NCBI GenBank assembly: GCA_016703605.1
Contig: JADJBU010000026.1
Coordinates: forward strand, 434,001 to 498,000
DNA from: Candidatus Villigracilis adiacens
GTDB taxonomy: Bacteria > Chloroflexota > Anaerolineae > Anaerolineales > Villigracilaceae
Length of the DNA: 64,000 nucleotides
Direction: 5' to 3'
Shown: piece by piece, positions 47,118 through 57,439 of the stretch
Numbering within the stretch: the first letter of the stretch is position 1
Layout: every line of letters begins with the position of its first letter
The notes under the pieces: generated by a model
The model's database searches: none
Seen by the model: only the letters and a program-made list of their open reading frames with translations
What the model was told of the DNA's origin: nothing
Made by a program: the position numbers and the translations under genes

Positions 47118-48203
47118 ATGACTCTCAAACGCCTTCTTTCTTATTCTCTCATTATCTTATCCCTCACCGCCTGCAACTACGAAGTCGGGAATGTCCCCAC
47201 GCCCACGCCGGTGATCCAGCCCGAAGCGCTGAGTCAGCCTGAGGTCCCGTTCGAGGCGGTGATCACTCCATCGCCCCAGCCGTTTCAGTTCAGCCTTCCC
47301 ACCCCCGGCGCGGAACCGGTCACGAACTGGCGTCCGCCGCTTTACCCGGTGCCGTGGGCGATCTCTCCCTACGACCATTTCTTCTTCAACCGTCCCATCG
47401 CCGCGGACCAGACCAACTGGCCCAGCGCGGATTATCGTTATGGCGGCGTGTTCTTTGGGCGCAATATCGTCCACACCGGCATCGACATCCCTTCGCCGGA
47501 GGGCACGCCCATTCTGTCAGCCGGACCCGGGACAGTGGTTTGGGCGGGCTGGGGCTTGTTCCTCGAAACGCCCGGTGACACCTCTGACCCGTATGGCTTG
47601 GCGGTCGCGGTCCGGCATGACTTCGGCTACAACGACCAGCAGTTATATACGGTTTACGCCCACATGAGCGGGATGAACGTGATCGTCGGTCAGCATGTGG
47701 AGACGGGCGAAGTGGTCGGCTTCGTCGGCACCACCGGCGCGACGACGGGTCCGCATTTGCATTTCGAGGTGCGCTTCCCAAATAATTCCTTCTTCTATAC
47801 ATACAACCCCGAACTGTGGATCGCTCCCCCGCAGGGATGGGGCGTGCTGGCAGGGCGCATCGTCAACGAAAAGGACGAACTGATCCAGCAGATGGAAGTC
47901 TTGGTCGCGCCCGAACGCGCCTCGCGCACCTTCACGGTTCGGACCTATGGCAAGGGCGGCGCGGTCAACCCGGACCCGTACTATCAAGAGAATCTTGTCC
48001 TCGGCGACCTGCCTGCGGGGATTTATAAAGTCTCGTTCAAGTACGACGACGAAAAAGTGCAAACCTGGGTGGAGATCTTCCCCGGTCAGGTTTCGTATTT
48101 CACATACAAGAATGAAGAAGGCTTTACCGTCGCCCGTCCCCCCGCCTCGACATTGGAATTTTTGCCCGAAGTTTTGCCCGCCACGCCGACATCCATGCCT
48201 TGA
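47118..48203 (+). CDS. M23-family peptidase lipoprotein
   Basis: A 361-residue lipoprotein (lipobox LSLTAC). The zinc site of the M23/LytM fold is complete: HTGIDIPSPEG (H and D), YAHMSGMNVIVGQHVETGEVVGFVG and HLHFEVRF. The family cuts peptidoglycan cross-links. Extra C-terminal residues (about 245-361) form a beta-domain (VLAGRIVNEKDELIQQMEVLV, ...GIYKVSFKYDDEKVQTWVEI), likely a carboxypeptidase-regulatory-like fold. Confidence 0.93.
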   Translation: MTLKRLLSYSLIILSLTACNYEVGNVPTPTPVIQPEALSQPEVPFEAVITPSPQPFQFSLPTPGAEPVTNWRPPLYPVPWAISPYDHFFFNRPIAADQTNWPSADYRYGGVFFGRNIVHTGIDIPSPEGTPILSAGPGTVVWAGWGLFLETPGDTSDPYGLAVAVRHDFGYNDQQLYTVYAHMSGMNVIVGQHVETGEVVGFVGTTGATTGPHLHFEVRFPNNSFFYTYNPELWIAPPQGWGVLAGRIVNEKDELIQQMEVLVAPERASRTFTVRTYGKGGAVNPDPYYQENLVLGDLPAGIYKVSFKYDDEKVQTWVEIFPGQVSYFTYKNEEGFTVARPPASTLEFLPEVLPATPTSMP

Positions 48204-48250
48204 TACAATTATTTGACGCTATTTGAGCGTTAGAAGGGAGATTTCAAATC

Positions 48251-49200
48251 ATGGAGAGACTCAAAGAGAACAAACCACTTCGATACGCGCTGAGTGCGCT
48301 CCTTTGGGTGTTCCTTTGAGTTGCCTACCAAACTTGCTGTACTTTTCATCATTATGCATCAAAGAAGATATTTCTCGTCCTTCTAACTCAGAAGTACTTG
48401 TTTCTGCCTGCAAACAGCCTTTCGCTATCGGTGTGCCCGGTGGGGAAGATGTTTTCATTTATGAAGGACGAACAGGCAAAATGTATTTATTGGATTTGCG
48501 CACGGGAGAAAAAAGGAGAATACCTGACGATCCACTTTTCCTGGATAAAGGCGTGTTTCTAAGTTCTGATCTGGTTTGGCTGGAAGGAAGTTTGGTGGGA
48601 CCTTATAACCCCGATTACCATCCCCATTATGTTTTAGACCTAAAAGAGGGGAAACGGTACGAGTTATTAGATTTAACATGGGTTCCTCTTAAGGATGGTG
48701 AATTTGATGTTCAGAATTATTCTTCATTTCAATCCGCAGAGCGTATATATATCCATCACGGAAGAAACAGTCTTAGCTTTGCGCTTATCGCCTAATTTTC
48801 GACAACAACCGGGGAAGAGTGTAATATTTTTTGAACCTTCATTAGGCATTCAAAGCGAGCCATATCAAATGGCTTGAACTGGATCATGCAAGAATCTTGG
48901 GTGAAATATCAAATAATTGATTTTTCGCTCGTATACATGCGGATATCCCTTCGCCAATGGGAAACATATACTGTCAGACATGATGGGGTTTATGACCTAA
49001 AAACGAATACAATAATTATGACGCCTCAATATGCTGGAAAGAACTACTCTCTTAAGGACTTTTTCAAGGGATGGTACTATGACGAGACAGGGCTTGTGGT
49101 TCAAGAGGTTGAACCATTTTTATTTAGTCATCCTTTCCTCGGTTCTTACTATCTTATTCCTAAACCCGTCCTCAAGTTATCATTACCAGTAACACCATGA
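48251..49200 (+). pseudogene. Broken first copy of the duplicated 49263 gene
   Basis: The ATG at 48251 opens MERLKENKPLRYALSALL, nearly the same as MKRLKENKPLRFALGALL of the next gene, then hits a stop near 48319. The homologous frame resumes in another phase (LPNLLYFSSLCIKEDISRPSNSEVLVSACKQP...) to 48795 and continues in a third from about 48874 (VKYQIIDFSLVYMRISLRQWE...). At least two frameshifts break it. It is about 1 kb, the same length as the intact copy, and AT-richer than the surroundings. Confidence 0.85.
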
Positions 49201-49262
49201 CGACTCAACTCGTGAGATGCATACAACCAACCATTTGAGTTTTAGAAGAGAGATTTCAAATC

Positions 49263-50174
49263 ATGAAGAGACTCAAAGAAAATAAACCGCTTCGATTCGC
49301 GCTGGGGGCGCTCCTTTTGGTATTGCTGTGTTGCAACCTGCCAAACTTATTGTTTTTTACACTATGTCTCAAAGAAGATATCTTCCGCCCTCCCAATACT
49401 GAGATGCTTGTTTCTGCCTGCAAACGTCCCGGCGCATGGGGTATACCGGGCGGAGAGGCAGTGTTTATCTATGAGGGGCAGACAGATGATGCCTATCTGC
49501 TGGATTTACGAACAGGCGAAAAAAGGGAAGTACCCGTCGATCCGCATTTGTTGATAGATGGAGTTTTTCTTAGTTCCCGATGGGTCTGGCTGGAAGGCAG
49601 CAGAACCAAACCGGAAAGTCAAAATTACAGACCAGACTACATACTGGATTTAAGGGACGGCAAGCGTCATGAGTTACTCGATTTAACTTGGTTTCCACGT
49701 TCTGAAGGCGAGTTTGACCCCAAGTACTACGAGTATTTTCAATCTGCGGACAAGGTCTTCATTCATCACGGAAAGAACATTCTGATTGCCTTATCTTCCG
49801 ACCTCAACGAAAACAAAAATTTTATCCTTTCTCAATCAATCCTTGGCGTCTACAACGAAGGTTATAAAGAGGGGGAATTGCTTGAGAGGTTAATGAAAGA
49901 CTTGGGCGTGGACTATGAGATAGTGGATTTTTCACTTGATGACACTGACGTTCCATCCCCATCAGGAAAGTATGTGATACGCAAATATGGGATATACACT
50001 TCGCCACAAGGTAAGCGTATATATCAGCAGTATATGAGTTGGCATTTTAAAAACTGGTATTACGATGAAAGCGGGATAGTTTTTCAAGAATCAGGATGGC
50101 ACTTGATAAGCTTACCGGAAGTTCAAGACCTTTATTATGTTCCTAGCCCCATACTGAAACTACGCCTACCTTAA
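49263..50174 (+). CDS. Signal-anchored hypothetical protein (intact copy of a tandem duplication)
   Basis: A 303-residue protein with a basic N-terminus and one hydrophobic segment (about 12-38, with LLCCNLPNLLFF), then an extracytosolic domain. Repeated phrases such as YEGQTDDAYLLDLRTGEKREV and YILDLRDGKRHELLDLTW suggest a beta-propeller-like region. The upstream 30 bp (TTTTAGAAGAGAGATTTCAAATC) are also repeated before the broken copy at 48251, so the duplication included the promoter side. Codon use is AT-richer than neighbours, which hints at transfer. No known function. Confidence 0.7.
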   Translation: MKRLKENKPLRFALGALLLVLLCCNLPNLLFFTLCLKEDIFRPPNTEMLVSACKRPGAWGIPGGEAVFIYEGQTDDAYLLDLRTGEKREVPVDPHLLIDGVFLSSRWVWLEGSRTKPESQNYRPDYILDLRDGKRHELLDLTWFPRSEGEFDPKYYEYFQSADKVFIHHGKNILIALSSDLNENKNFILSQSILGVYNEGYKEGELLERLMKDLGVDYEIVDFSLDDTDVPSPSGKYVIRKYGIYTSPQGKRIYQQYMSWHFKNWYYDESGIVFQESGWHLISLPEVQDLYYVPSPILKLRLP

Positions 50175-50214
50175 AGACTCAATAAAACTTCATCAGAATG
50201 ATAGGAGGATTATT

Positions 50215-50367
50215 ATGAAACCCCAACACAATGTATTTGGATGGATAGGGCTGACATTCCTTTTTGCCCTGTTTATCTCATTAAATTTCCTGTCGCGCTC
50301 TGTCTCGGCGCAAGAGGCGTTTCCCCTTACTTTAACGGCAACGCCGACTGGCACGCCTGCCCCATAA
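50215..50367 (+). CDS. Small exported protein (50 residues)
   Basis: A short gene with AGGAGG 6 bp before the ATG. MKPQHNVFGWIGLTFLFALF begins a signal peptide or anchor, with a probable cleavage site near SVSAQ, and the tail ends TLTATPTGTPAP. The stop is at 50365-50367. The strong RBS and signal pattern support it; function unknown. Confidence 0.55.
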   Translation: MKPQHNVFGWIGLTFLFALFISLNFLSRSVSAQEAFPLTLTATPTGTPAP

Positions 50368-50440
50368 CTTGCAACCTTCGACCTTCAACCTTCAACCTTG
50401 GACAATACCCCTCCAACCCGTAACCAACCCCGCACACATC

Positions 50441-50468
50441 TTGACAGTCAGAACATCTGTGCTATACT
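50441..50468 (+). promoter_or_regulatory. Consensus-like promoter upstream of recA
   Basis: TTGACA (50441-50446), a 16 bp spacer, TATACT (50463-50468). The spacer contains GAACATCTGTGC, faintly like a LexA-type GAAC-N4-GTTC site but matching only half. The long leader that follows (about 170 nt) contains GACGTTCTCTAACGTC and GGTTGCG...CGCAACC hairpins. Confidence 0.6.
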
Positions 50469-50639
50469 CGCCCATACTTAACCCACCCGACCCCTGTCGA
50501 ACCTGTACCCATTGTGGTTAAGAACAAAAATCGGTGTTTCATGAGAGTGCGTAATTGACGTTCTCTAACGTCAAGGGTTGCGCTAGAGAACGCAACCTAC
50601 GCGAAAATTTTGTGAACTACCGAAATTGGAGAAAAACAC

Positions 50640-51752
<1,113 letters not shown>

Positions 51753-51757
51753 AATAC

Positions 51758-51785
51758 AGTGGACACGGAAACGTGTCCACTTTTT
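51758..51785 (+). terminator. Intrinsic terminator of recA
   Basis: AGTGGACACG (51758-51767) pairs with CGTGTCCACT (51772-51781), followed by TTTT. Confidence 0.93.
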
Positions 51786-51788
51786 CTT

Positions 51789-52337
51789 ATGATGACACTT
51801 CGCCTTCGCTCAGTGTTTCGCTTCACTCCCCGCCGATTCCTGATCCTCCTTCCGATCATTCTTTTCGCTGTATCCTGTTCCCCCCCACCCCCACAGACGC
51901 CTTTCCGCCCGCCGACAGCCATCCTCCCGACGCAGATTCCCCCCAGCCCGACCATCACTCCCACCGCCACCCTCACACCGACCCTGACTCCATTACCCGG
52001 TCCCTGCACGAACGAGTTGACCTTCCTCGACGATCTCACCATCGAAGACGGCACAACCTTCGCCCCCGGCGCGACGATTGACAAGCAATGGCTCGTCCAA
52101 AACGAAGGCACCTGTGACTGGGACTCAACCTACAAATTGAAATGGGTCGGCGGTTTCACCCTCGGCGTCTCGGAGGAACAACCGCTCTTCCCCGCCCGCG
52201 CCGGCGTACAAGTCACCTTGCGCATCGTCTTCACCGCCCCCGCCGAACCCGGCACCTATCAAACCACCTGGCAAGCCCTCGCCCCCGATGGGAATCTTTT
52301 CGGCGATACCGTCTACATGGAGATCGTGGTGCAATAG
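51789..52337 (+). CDS. Lipoprotein with NBR1-type Ig-like domain
   Basis: A 182-residue protein starting MMTLRLRSVFRFTPRRFLIL with lipobox FAVSC, a long Pro/Thr linker and one C-terminal Ig-like domain (about 85-180: DGTTFAPGATIDKQWLVQNEGTCDWDSTYKLKWVGG, FTAPAEPGTYQTTWQALAPDG). This is the NBR1-like Ig domain common in Chloroflexota surface proteins and thought to bind proteins or glycans. The start codon lies just past the recA terminator. Confidence 0.85.
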   Translation: MMTLRLRSVFRFTPRRFLILLPIILFAVSCSPPPPQTPFRPPTAILPTQIPPSPTITPTATLTPTLTPLPGPCTNELTFLDDLTIEDGTTFAPGATIDKQWLVQNEGTCDWDSTYKLKWVGGFTLGVSEEQPLFPARAGVQVTLRIVFTAPAEPGTYQTTWQALAPDGNLFGDTVYMEIVVQ

Positions 52338-52340
52338 TAT

Positions 52341-52395
52341 GGACTCCAACGTCTCCCGACGTTGGAGTCGAAAGTCTCCTGACTTTCGACTCCGC
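52341..52395. repeat. GACTCCAACGTCTCCCGACGTTGGAGTC palindrome
   Basis: Two back-to-back palindromes, CCAACGTCTCCCGACGTTGG and GAAAGTCTCCTGACTTTC, of the same family as 27209-27263. It follows the Ig-domain gene immediately and may end its transcript. Confidence 0.75.
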
Positions 52396-52526
52396 TCCAT
52401 TTTCCCTTGCTCTTTACATATTTTTGATTTACGATAGGCGCATCAGTGGGAAACGCCTCCAACCCTCCACACCCCCACACCCAATCACCAATCACCATTC
52501 ACCATTCACCATTCACTACCTCCCCC

Positions 52527-53519
52527 ATGCTCTCCCCTGCCGACTTCCTCCGTCTGCCCTACACCCCGGACCTGACCGAAGGCGGGATCGAGTTTGCCTT
52601 GAGGTCGCTGGCTTACACGTACGAACGAGAAGGCCGGTCGCCGTATGGGCGTCTGCGCAGGCTGGTGGCAAACATCGCGGTCGAAGTTGCTTTTCGGCGG
52701 TATCTTTCCCAGAACAATATCCCCTTCGAGGTCAAGGCATCCACGCCATTCACAGACAGGGAACGTTTCGACGTCGTGCTGGACGGTCATCGCTGTGACC
52801 TCAAGTCGTATCTCATTTCGCGCCGCGAACAGATCACCGAGATACGCAAAGACCCCGCCGTGTTGATGGATGCGCCCGCGCTCGTGCCGTCTGATTCCCA
52901 TGCAGGAGATGGACATTCGTACAATGATCTGTACCTCTTCGCATTCATGACCGGTCTGGTGGCGTCATCGCAGGAAGACCTGCAAAAGGTCGTTTCGAAA
53001 AGCCAGCCGCATTATCTCGTCCATGCCATGCCGTCGGCGTGGAGCAAGCCGCAGAACTGGATTCCGCTCGGGGCGCTGACCCTGAAATCGGAATCGGCGG
53101 AGGAACTGATCGTCGAGATCAGCGGGCAGGACGAGGCGCGGAACATGAAGCGTAAGGGGCTCAGTCTCCCGCCGGGGGTCAAGGTAAAGCTCGACGAGTC
53201 GTTCTATTCCATCACCTCCCTGCATGTCAGGCGAATGCCCGAGGCGCGGATCGGGATCCGCTGTGAACGTTTTGGCGAGGCGCACATTGTCGCGCCGCAT
53301 GAATGGGGCAATATCTGGGTCTACGGCATGGATGTTCTGATGGCGGGTTACACGACCTACGAAGAAATGGGCGCGCGCTCGACCCTGCTCCAGCCGAATG
53401 CGCGGACGTTTCAGTACGAACGCACGCATGTCAAGAATCTCTTGATGCCGCTTGCGCGATTGAAACCGATGGGGAGGCTTTTCAATATCGCGGCGAAAGA
53501 TTCAAACCGGGGATCGTAA
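52527..53519 (+). CDS. PD-(D/E)XK nuclease-like protein
   Basis: A 330-residue protein starting MLSPADFLRLPYTPDL (an earlier ATG at 52446 only adds residues encoded by short repeats). The N-terminal domain (about 45-130) has VANIAVEVAFRRYLSQNNI, then FTDRERFDVVLDGHRCDLKSY: an Asp followed at the right spacing by D-L-K, the pattern of the PD-(D/E)XK nuclease core, with a possible Glu in the first helix (VEVAF). The rest (about 140-330) is unassigned. It could be a DNA-repair or restriction-like nuclease; a lone copy with no methylase beside it. Confidence 0.6.
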   Translation: MLSPADFLRLPYTPDLTEGGIEFALRSLAYTYEREGRSPYGRLRRLVANIAVEVAFRRYLSQNNIPFEVKASTPFTDRERFDVVLDGHRCDLKSYLISRREQITEIRKDPAVLMDAPALVPSDSHAGDGHSYNDLYLFAFMTGLVASSQEDLQKVVSKSQPHYLVHAMPSAWSKPQNWIPLGALTLKSESAEELIVEISGQDEARNMKRKGLSLPPGVKVKLDESFYSITSLHVRRMPEARIGIRCERFGEAHIVAPHEWGNIWVYGMDVLMAGYTTYEEMGARSTLLQPNARTFQYERTHVKNLLMPLARLKPMGRLFNIAAKDSNRGS

Positions 53520-53684
53520 TGTCACCGCTGTGTGCAAGCAAAACATGTCAGGTGCGGAGTCGAAAGGCTCCCGGCTTTCGAGCAAAATCGGGAGATTTTG
53601 CAGTCCATGCCAACAACCTTTGCTTGCACGCGATTGGTTAAATAAACACATGGCAGGGGGAATTAAGGTAATATTATCCCGGTT

Positions 53685-54500
53685 ATGCAATCCACTGAAG
53701 AACATATCAAGACCGAACCGAAGGTTACCCGCAGGCACAAGCCGCGCGGCGCGAATCCGTTTTTATCCACGCTGGGAATCGCGGTTCTGCTTGCGACGCT
53801 CTTCACCGCATGGACGCCGAACAGCATTTTCACCAGCAACCTGCGGGAACAACTGCGGACTCTGCTCACGCCACAATCCGCCGCGCAAAGCGGACTCACT
53901 CCCCAGCCGCAGGTGCGCATCGGGATCGTCGCCGGGCATATGGGCAACGACTCAGGCGCGGCTTGCCTCGACGAAAACGGCGAGGCAACCATCACCGAAG
54001 TGGACGTAAACCTTTCGATTGCAAAACTCGTCCAGCGCAGCCTGACCGAACGCGGCTTCCAGGTGGACCTGCTCAACGAGTTCGACACGCGCCTGAACGG
54101 ATACCGCGCCGCGGCTCTGGTTTCCATCCATAACGACTCCTGCGAATACATCAACGATGAAGCGACGGGGTTCAAGGTGGCGGCATCGCTCGAGACCCGC
54201 GATGTGAACCGCGCCCAGCGCCTGACCGCCTGCCTGACAGACCGCTACCAGCGCATGACCGGGCTTTACTTCCACGCCAACAGCATCACGTCCGATATGA
54301 CCCAATATCATGCCTTCTCCGAGATCGACCCGAACACCATCACCGCCATCATCGAAACCGGCTTCCTGTATCTCGACCAGGAACTGCTGACCAAACGCGC
54401 CGACCTCGTGGCAGAGGGAGTAACCCAGGGCATCCTGTGTTTCGTTAATAATGAAAGCGTCCTGCCAACCCCGGCGGTTTTGCCGACCATCCTGCCATGA
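53685..54500 (+). CDS. N-acetylmuramoyl-L-alanine amidase (Amidase_3)
   Basis: A 271-residue wall amidase that cuts the bond between muramic acid and the stem peptide. One membrane or signal segment (about 27-45). The zinc site is IVAGHMGNDSG (H), TEVDVNLSIAKLVQ (E) and ALVSIHNDSC (H), with the catalytic Glu in IIETGFLY. The cleft sequence is otherwise typical. It overlaps the following L,D-transpeptidase by ATGA. Confidence 0.92.
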   Translation: MQSTEEHIKTEPKVTRRHKPRGANPFLSTLGIAVLLATLFTAWTPNSIFTSNLREQLRTLLTPQSAAQSGLTPQPQVRIGIVAGHMGNDSGAACLDENGEATITEVDVNLSIAKLVQRSLTERGFQVDLLNEFDTRLNGYRAAALVSIHNDSCEYINDEATGFKVAASLETRDVNRAQRLTACLTDRYQRMTGLYFHANSITSDMTQYHAFSEIDPNTITAIIETGFLYLDQELLTKRADLVAEGVTQGILCFVNNESVLPTPAVLPTILP

Positions 54501-55198
54501 AATTTTTCAAAAGCGGACTCCTGTTCGTTTTGACGCTCTTAGCGCTTGGAGCGGGGACGTGGGCTGTCGGCGCGTTTCAGGCATTTGACCCGGCGGTTCA
54601 ACCCACGCCCACTGCTGGGATTTCGTTTGCAGTTGCCAAGGTCCTCAAGCCGACGTATACGCCCTCCCCTTCACCCACACAGACGGCAACAGCGACAGCG
54701 ACCTCCACCCCGCTCCCGACCGCAATGCCGACGTCCACCCAGCAGGCGGTGGCGCAGGCGGTCATCGTCGATTCGCCCGAGCGGATCGATACGGCGCAGG
54801 AGGAGGAGTCCAATTACACGGGCGGGAAGTACATCCTCGTCGATATATCCGAACAACATATGTACGTCTATGAAGGCGACCTGCTCGTCTTTAGTTTCAT
54901 CGCTTCGACCGGGATGAACAACGCCACCCGCGCCGGGAGTTTCAGCGTGCTGGATAAGATTCCCAACGCCTACGGCGCAACCTGGGATATCTGGATGCCC
55001 AACTGGCTCGGCATTTACTGGGCGGGCAGCCTGGAGAACGGAATCCACGCGCTGCCGATCCTTTCGAACGGAGCGACCTTATGGGCGGGCTTTCTGGGCA
55101 GGCCCATCTCATACGGATGTATTGTGCTGGATACCTACGACTCGCAATTGCTTTACGACTGGGCGGAAGTGGGCGTGCCGGTCGAAATTCAATGGTGA
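54497..55198 (+). CDS. L,D-transpeptidase-like protein with SYGC variant motif
   Basis: A 233-residue exported protein: signal segment, a Thr/Pro-rich spacer (about 40-75) and a YkuD domain (YILVDISEQHMYVYEGDLLVFSFIASTG). The active-site strand reads GRPISYGCIVLDT. Cysteine is kept but the usual His of SHGC is Tyr; the upstream His is present in GIHALP. The enzyme forms 3-3 cross-links or anchors proteins to peptidoglycan; activity of this variant is uncertain. Confidence 0.87.
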   Translation: MKFFKSGLLFVLTLLALGAGTWAVGAFQAFDPAVQPTPTAGISFAVAKVLKPTYTPSPSPTQTATATATSTPLPTAMPTSTQQAVAQAVIVDSPERIDTAQEEESNYTGGKYILVDISEQHMYVYEGDLLVFSFIASTGMNNATRAGSFSVLDKIPNAYGATWDIWMPNWLGIYWAGSLENGIHALPILSNGATLWAGFLGRPISYGCIVLDTYDSQLLYDWAEVGVPVEIQW

Positions 55199-55252
55199 AA
55201 ACCGCGACTTTTTGTTTATAATTTCATTGAACAACGTGCGGTTTCTTTATTT

Positions 55253-55379
55253 GGGCCCGCCGGGGGGGGGGGGGGCCCCCCTTTCCCGCCGGGGGGCCGG
55301 GGGGGCCCCGGAAAAAAACCCCAAAAACCCCCCCCCCCCCGGGGGGCGGGGGGGGGGGGGGGGCCCCCCCCCCCCCCCA
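55253..55379. other. Low-complexity G/C homopolymer tract, probable assembly artefact
   Basis: 127 bp almost wholly of long G and C runs with short A and T interruptions. Nothing else in the window resembles it. It lies between the first and second L,D-transpeptidase genes, where a promoter or terminator would be expected. Confidence 0.85.
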
Positions 55380-55424
55380 CTTAATCCTGAAGAGCCATTA
55401 TTTGTAGACCACATAAGGTGACTC

Positions 55425-56339
55425 ATGTACAACCAACCTGCAATCTCACGCGCGCCAACTCCTTCGGGTGGAAACAAGCCGGGGAACCGCAAAACAGCCC
55501 AGGGTCTGAAAAAGAAGCGGAATCTCATCCTTCCGTTGTTATTGATCTTCATGGGATGCGCCGTCTTCGCGTTTGCGGCATGGTCGGCAGTCACATCGCC
55601 TGTGATGGCGTCCATCATCAACGGTCCGGCCCAGCCGCAGTTCGAGCAGAAAGCGCCAGGCGAATCGTTCGCGCAGGTGTATATTGCAAAGCCAGCCTAT
55701 ATGCCCGCGGCAATCCAGCCTGTTGCGCAGGAAGTTCAGCCAGCCACTGTTGTGACGCCGACTGCCCAGGAGGTGGTCGCTGCCCCGCCGACGGATGCCC
55801 CAACGATTGCGCCGCCCGTTGATGTTGCGATCGTACCCACAGCGACAATCGAAGCGGTTGCAGTCGTCGAAACCGGACAGGCTGTGGCGGAGGCGGCAAT
55901 CGTCCCTGATACGCCGACGGCGGAATATGTCGCGCCGCCGACCGCGGTTGCATATGTGCCGCCCGCCGGTACCGGGGGAAGCGGAGGCGCGCACTGGTTC
56001 GACGTGGACCTTTCCGATCAGCGCATGTATGCCTACGAAGGCGACACGCTGGTGAATACCTTTGTCGTCTCCACCGGCACCTGGCAAACGCCGACCGTAA
56101 CCGGCAAATTCAAAGTATGGATCAAACTGCGTTCCGCGCCCATGTCTGGGCCCGGTTATTACCTGCCCGATGTACCCTACATCATGTATTTCCACGGCGA
56201 TTACGGCATCCACGGCACATACTGGCATAACAACTTCGGCGTGCCAATGAGCCACGGCTGCGTCAACCTCAGCATCCCAGACGCGGAATGGGCGTACAAC
56301 TTCGCCTCGGTCGGAACCGTGGTGAACGTACATGATTGA
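55425..56339 (+). CDS. L,D-transpeptidase (YkuD), canonical SHGC
   Basis: A 304-residue protein with a membrane anchor (about 30-60), a long Pro/Ala/Val/Thr spacer (about 75-185) and a C-terminal YkuD domain. The catalytic region is intact: YGIHGTYWHNNFGVPMSHGCVNLS. The domain starts HWFDVDLSDQRMYAYEGDTLVNTF. The spacer probably reaches across the wall. Confidence 0.93.
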   Translation: MYNQPAISRAPTPSGGNKPGNRKTAQGLKKKRNLILPLLLIFMGCAVFAFAAWSAVTSPVMASIINGPAQPQFEQKAPGESFAQVYIAKPAYMPAAIQPVAQEVQPATVVTPTAQEVVAAPPTDAPTIAPPVDVAIVPTATIEAVAVVETGQAVAEAAIVPDTPTAEYVAPPTAVAYVPPAGTGGSGGAHWFDVDLSDQRMYAYEGDTLVNTFVVSTGTWQTPTVTGKFKVWIKLRSAPMSGPGYYLPDVPYIMYFHGDYGIHGTYWHNNFGVPMSHGCVNLSIPDAEWAYNFASVGTVVNVHD

Positions 56340-56358
56340 TTGAGTACTTACGGATGAA

Positions 56359-57384
56359 ATGACGAATCTTTCACGCCGCGACTTTCTAAAATTGAGCGGG
56401 CTGGGTCTTGCCGGTCTCATGGCGCCCCCGCTCAATTTTGATTTAAACGACCCCTTCGACCTCCAGCAGGGGCGGGTCACCGTCCGCACGGTCTGGATGC
56501 ATGAAACGCCGTCGGAAACGTCTGCCAAGGTCAAACTCCTCCAGCGTGATTCCCTCTTCAAGATCAGCAACACAGCCGTCAGCGAAGATCTTGAACCGCG
56601 CAACCGCATCTGGTATCGGGTCGGGGACGAGGGCTACGTCCACTCGGTCAACGTCCAGCCGGTGCGCACGATCTTCAGCCAGCCCCACAGCGGCGACATC
56701 CCCAAAGAAGGCCTGCTCGCAGAAGTCGGCGTTCCATACACAGACGCCTTCACCGAAGCGACAACAGAATCAAAAGTCGGCTATCGCATCTATTACGAAA
56801 CGACCCATTGGGTCAAGGCAATGGTCGCGGGGGTCACAGACGGGCAGCCCTGGTACCAGATCCGCGACGATAAATGGGACGAGTCCTATTACGTCCGCGC
56901 CGAACATTTGCGCATCTTTCCCCTCGAAGAACTCGCACCCATCTCGCCCGATGTTCCAATGAAAGAAAAAAGGATCGTTGTGCGTCTGGATCAACAACTG
57001 GTGATCGCGTATGAATCCAACAGCCCGGTCTTCGTCGTGCCCATGTCGTCGGGCGCGATCCTGCGCAGCGGCACCTACACCACCCCACAGGGAAACTTCA
57101 TCACATTTTACAAACGACCGTCTCGGCACATGGCAGCCGGAGACATCGCCGCCAGCGGCTTCGACCTGCCCGGCGTACCCTGGGTGCAATACATCACCAA
57201 AAGCGGCATCTCCTTCCACGGCACATTCTGGCACAACGACTTCGGACGTCCGCGTTCGCACGGCTGCATCAACCTCTCCTCCTCTGCCGCAAAATGGCTC
57301 TATCTTTGGTCGTCGCCTTCCGTCCCCCTCAACAAGGAATTCTCCTACGGCTTCACCGGGACGAAAGTGGAGATCATAGCGTAG
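56359..57384 (+). CDS. L,D-transpeptidase with Tat-type signal
   Basis: A 341-residue protein. SRRDFLKLSGLGLAGLM is a twin-arginine signal. An SH3-like region (about 40-120) precedes the YkuD domain (about 205-335: KRIVVRLDQQLVIAYE, GISFHGTFWHNDFGRPRSHGCINLS), canonical and complete. The next gene is a close paralog with the same layout. Confidence 0.93.
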   Translation: MTNLSRRDFLKLSGLGLAGLMAPPLNFDLNDPFDLQQGRVTVRTVWMHETPSETSAKVKLLQRDSLFKISNTAVSEDLEPRNRIWYRVGDEGYVHSVNVQPVRTIFSQPHSGDIPKEGLLAEVGVPYTDAFTEATTESKVGYRIYYETTHWVKAMVAGVTDGQPWYQIRDDKWDESYYVRAEHLRIFPLEELAPISPDVPMKEKRIVVRLDQQLVIAYESNSPVFVVPMSSGAILRSGTYTTPQGNFITFYKRPSRHMAAGDIAASGFDLPGVPWVQYITKSGISFHGTFWHNDFGRPRSHGCINLSSSAAKWLYLWSSPSVPLNKEFSYGFTGTKVEIIA

Positions 57385-57439
57385 TACCAAAGGGACATTT
57401 CTTAATCCCCCGCTCAACCTTTATAGTTAGGATTGTTTC

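Noticed and set aside
55247..55621. Pro/Gly-rich frame across the G/C tract
   Set aside because: Its composition comes from homopolymers that are probably artefactual.
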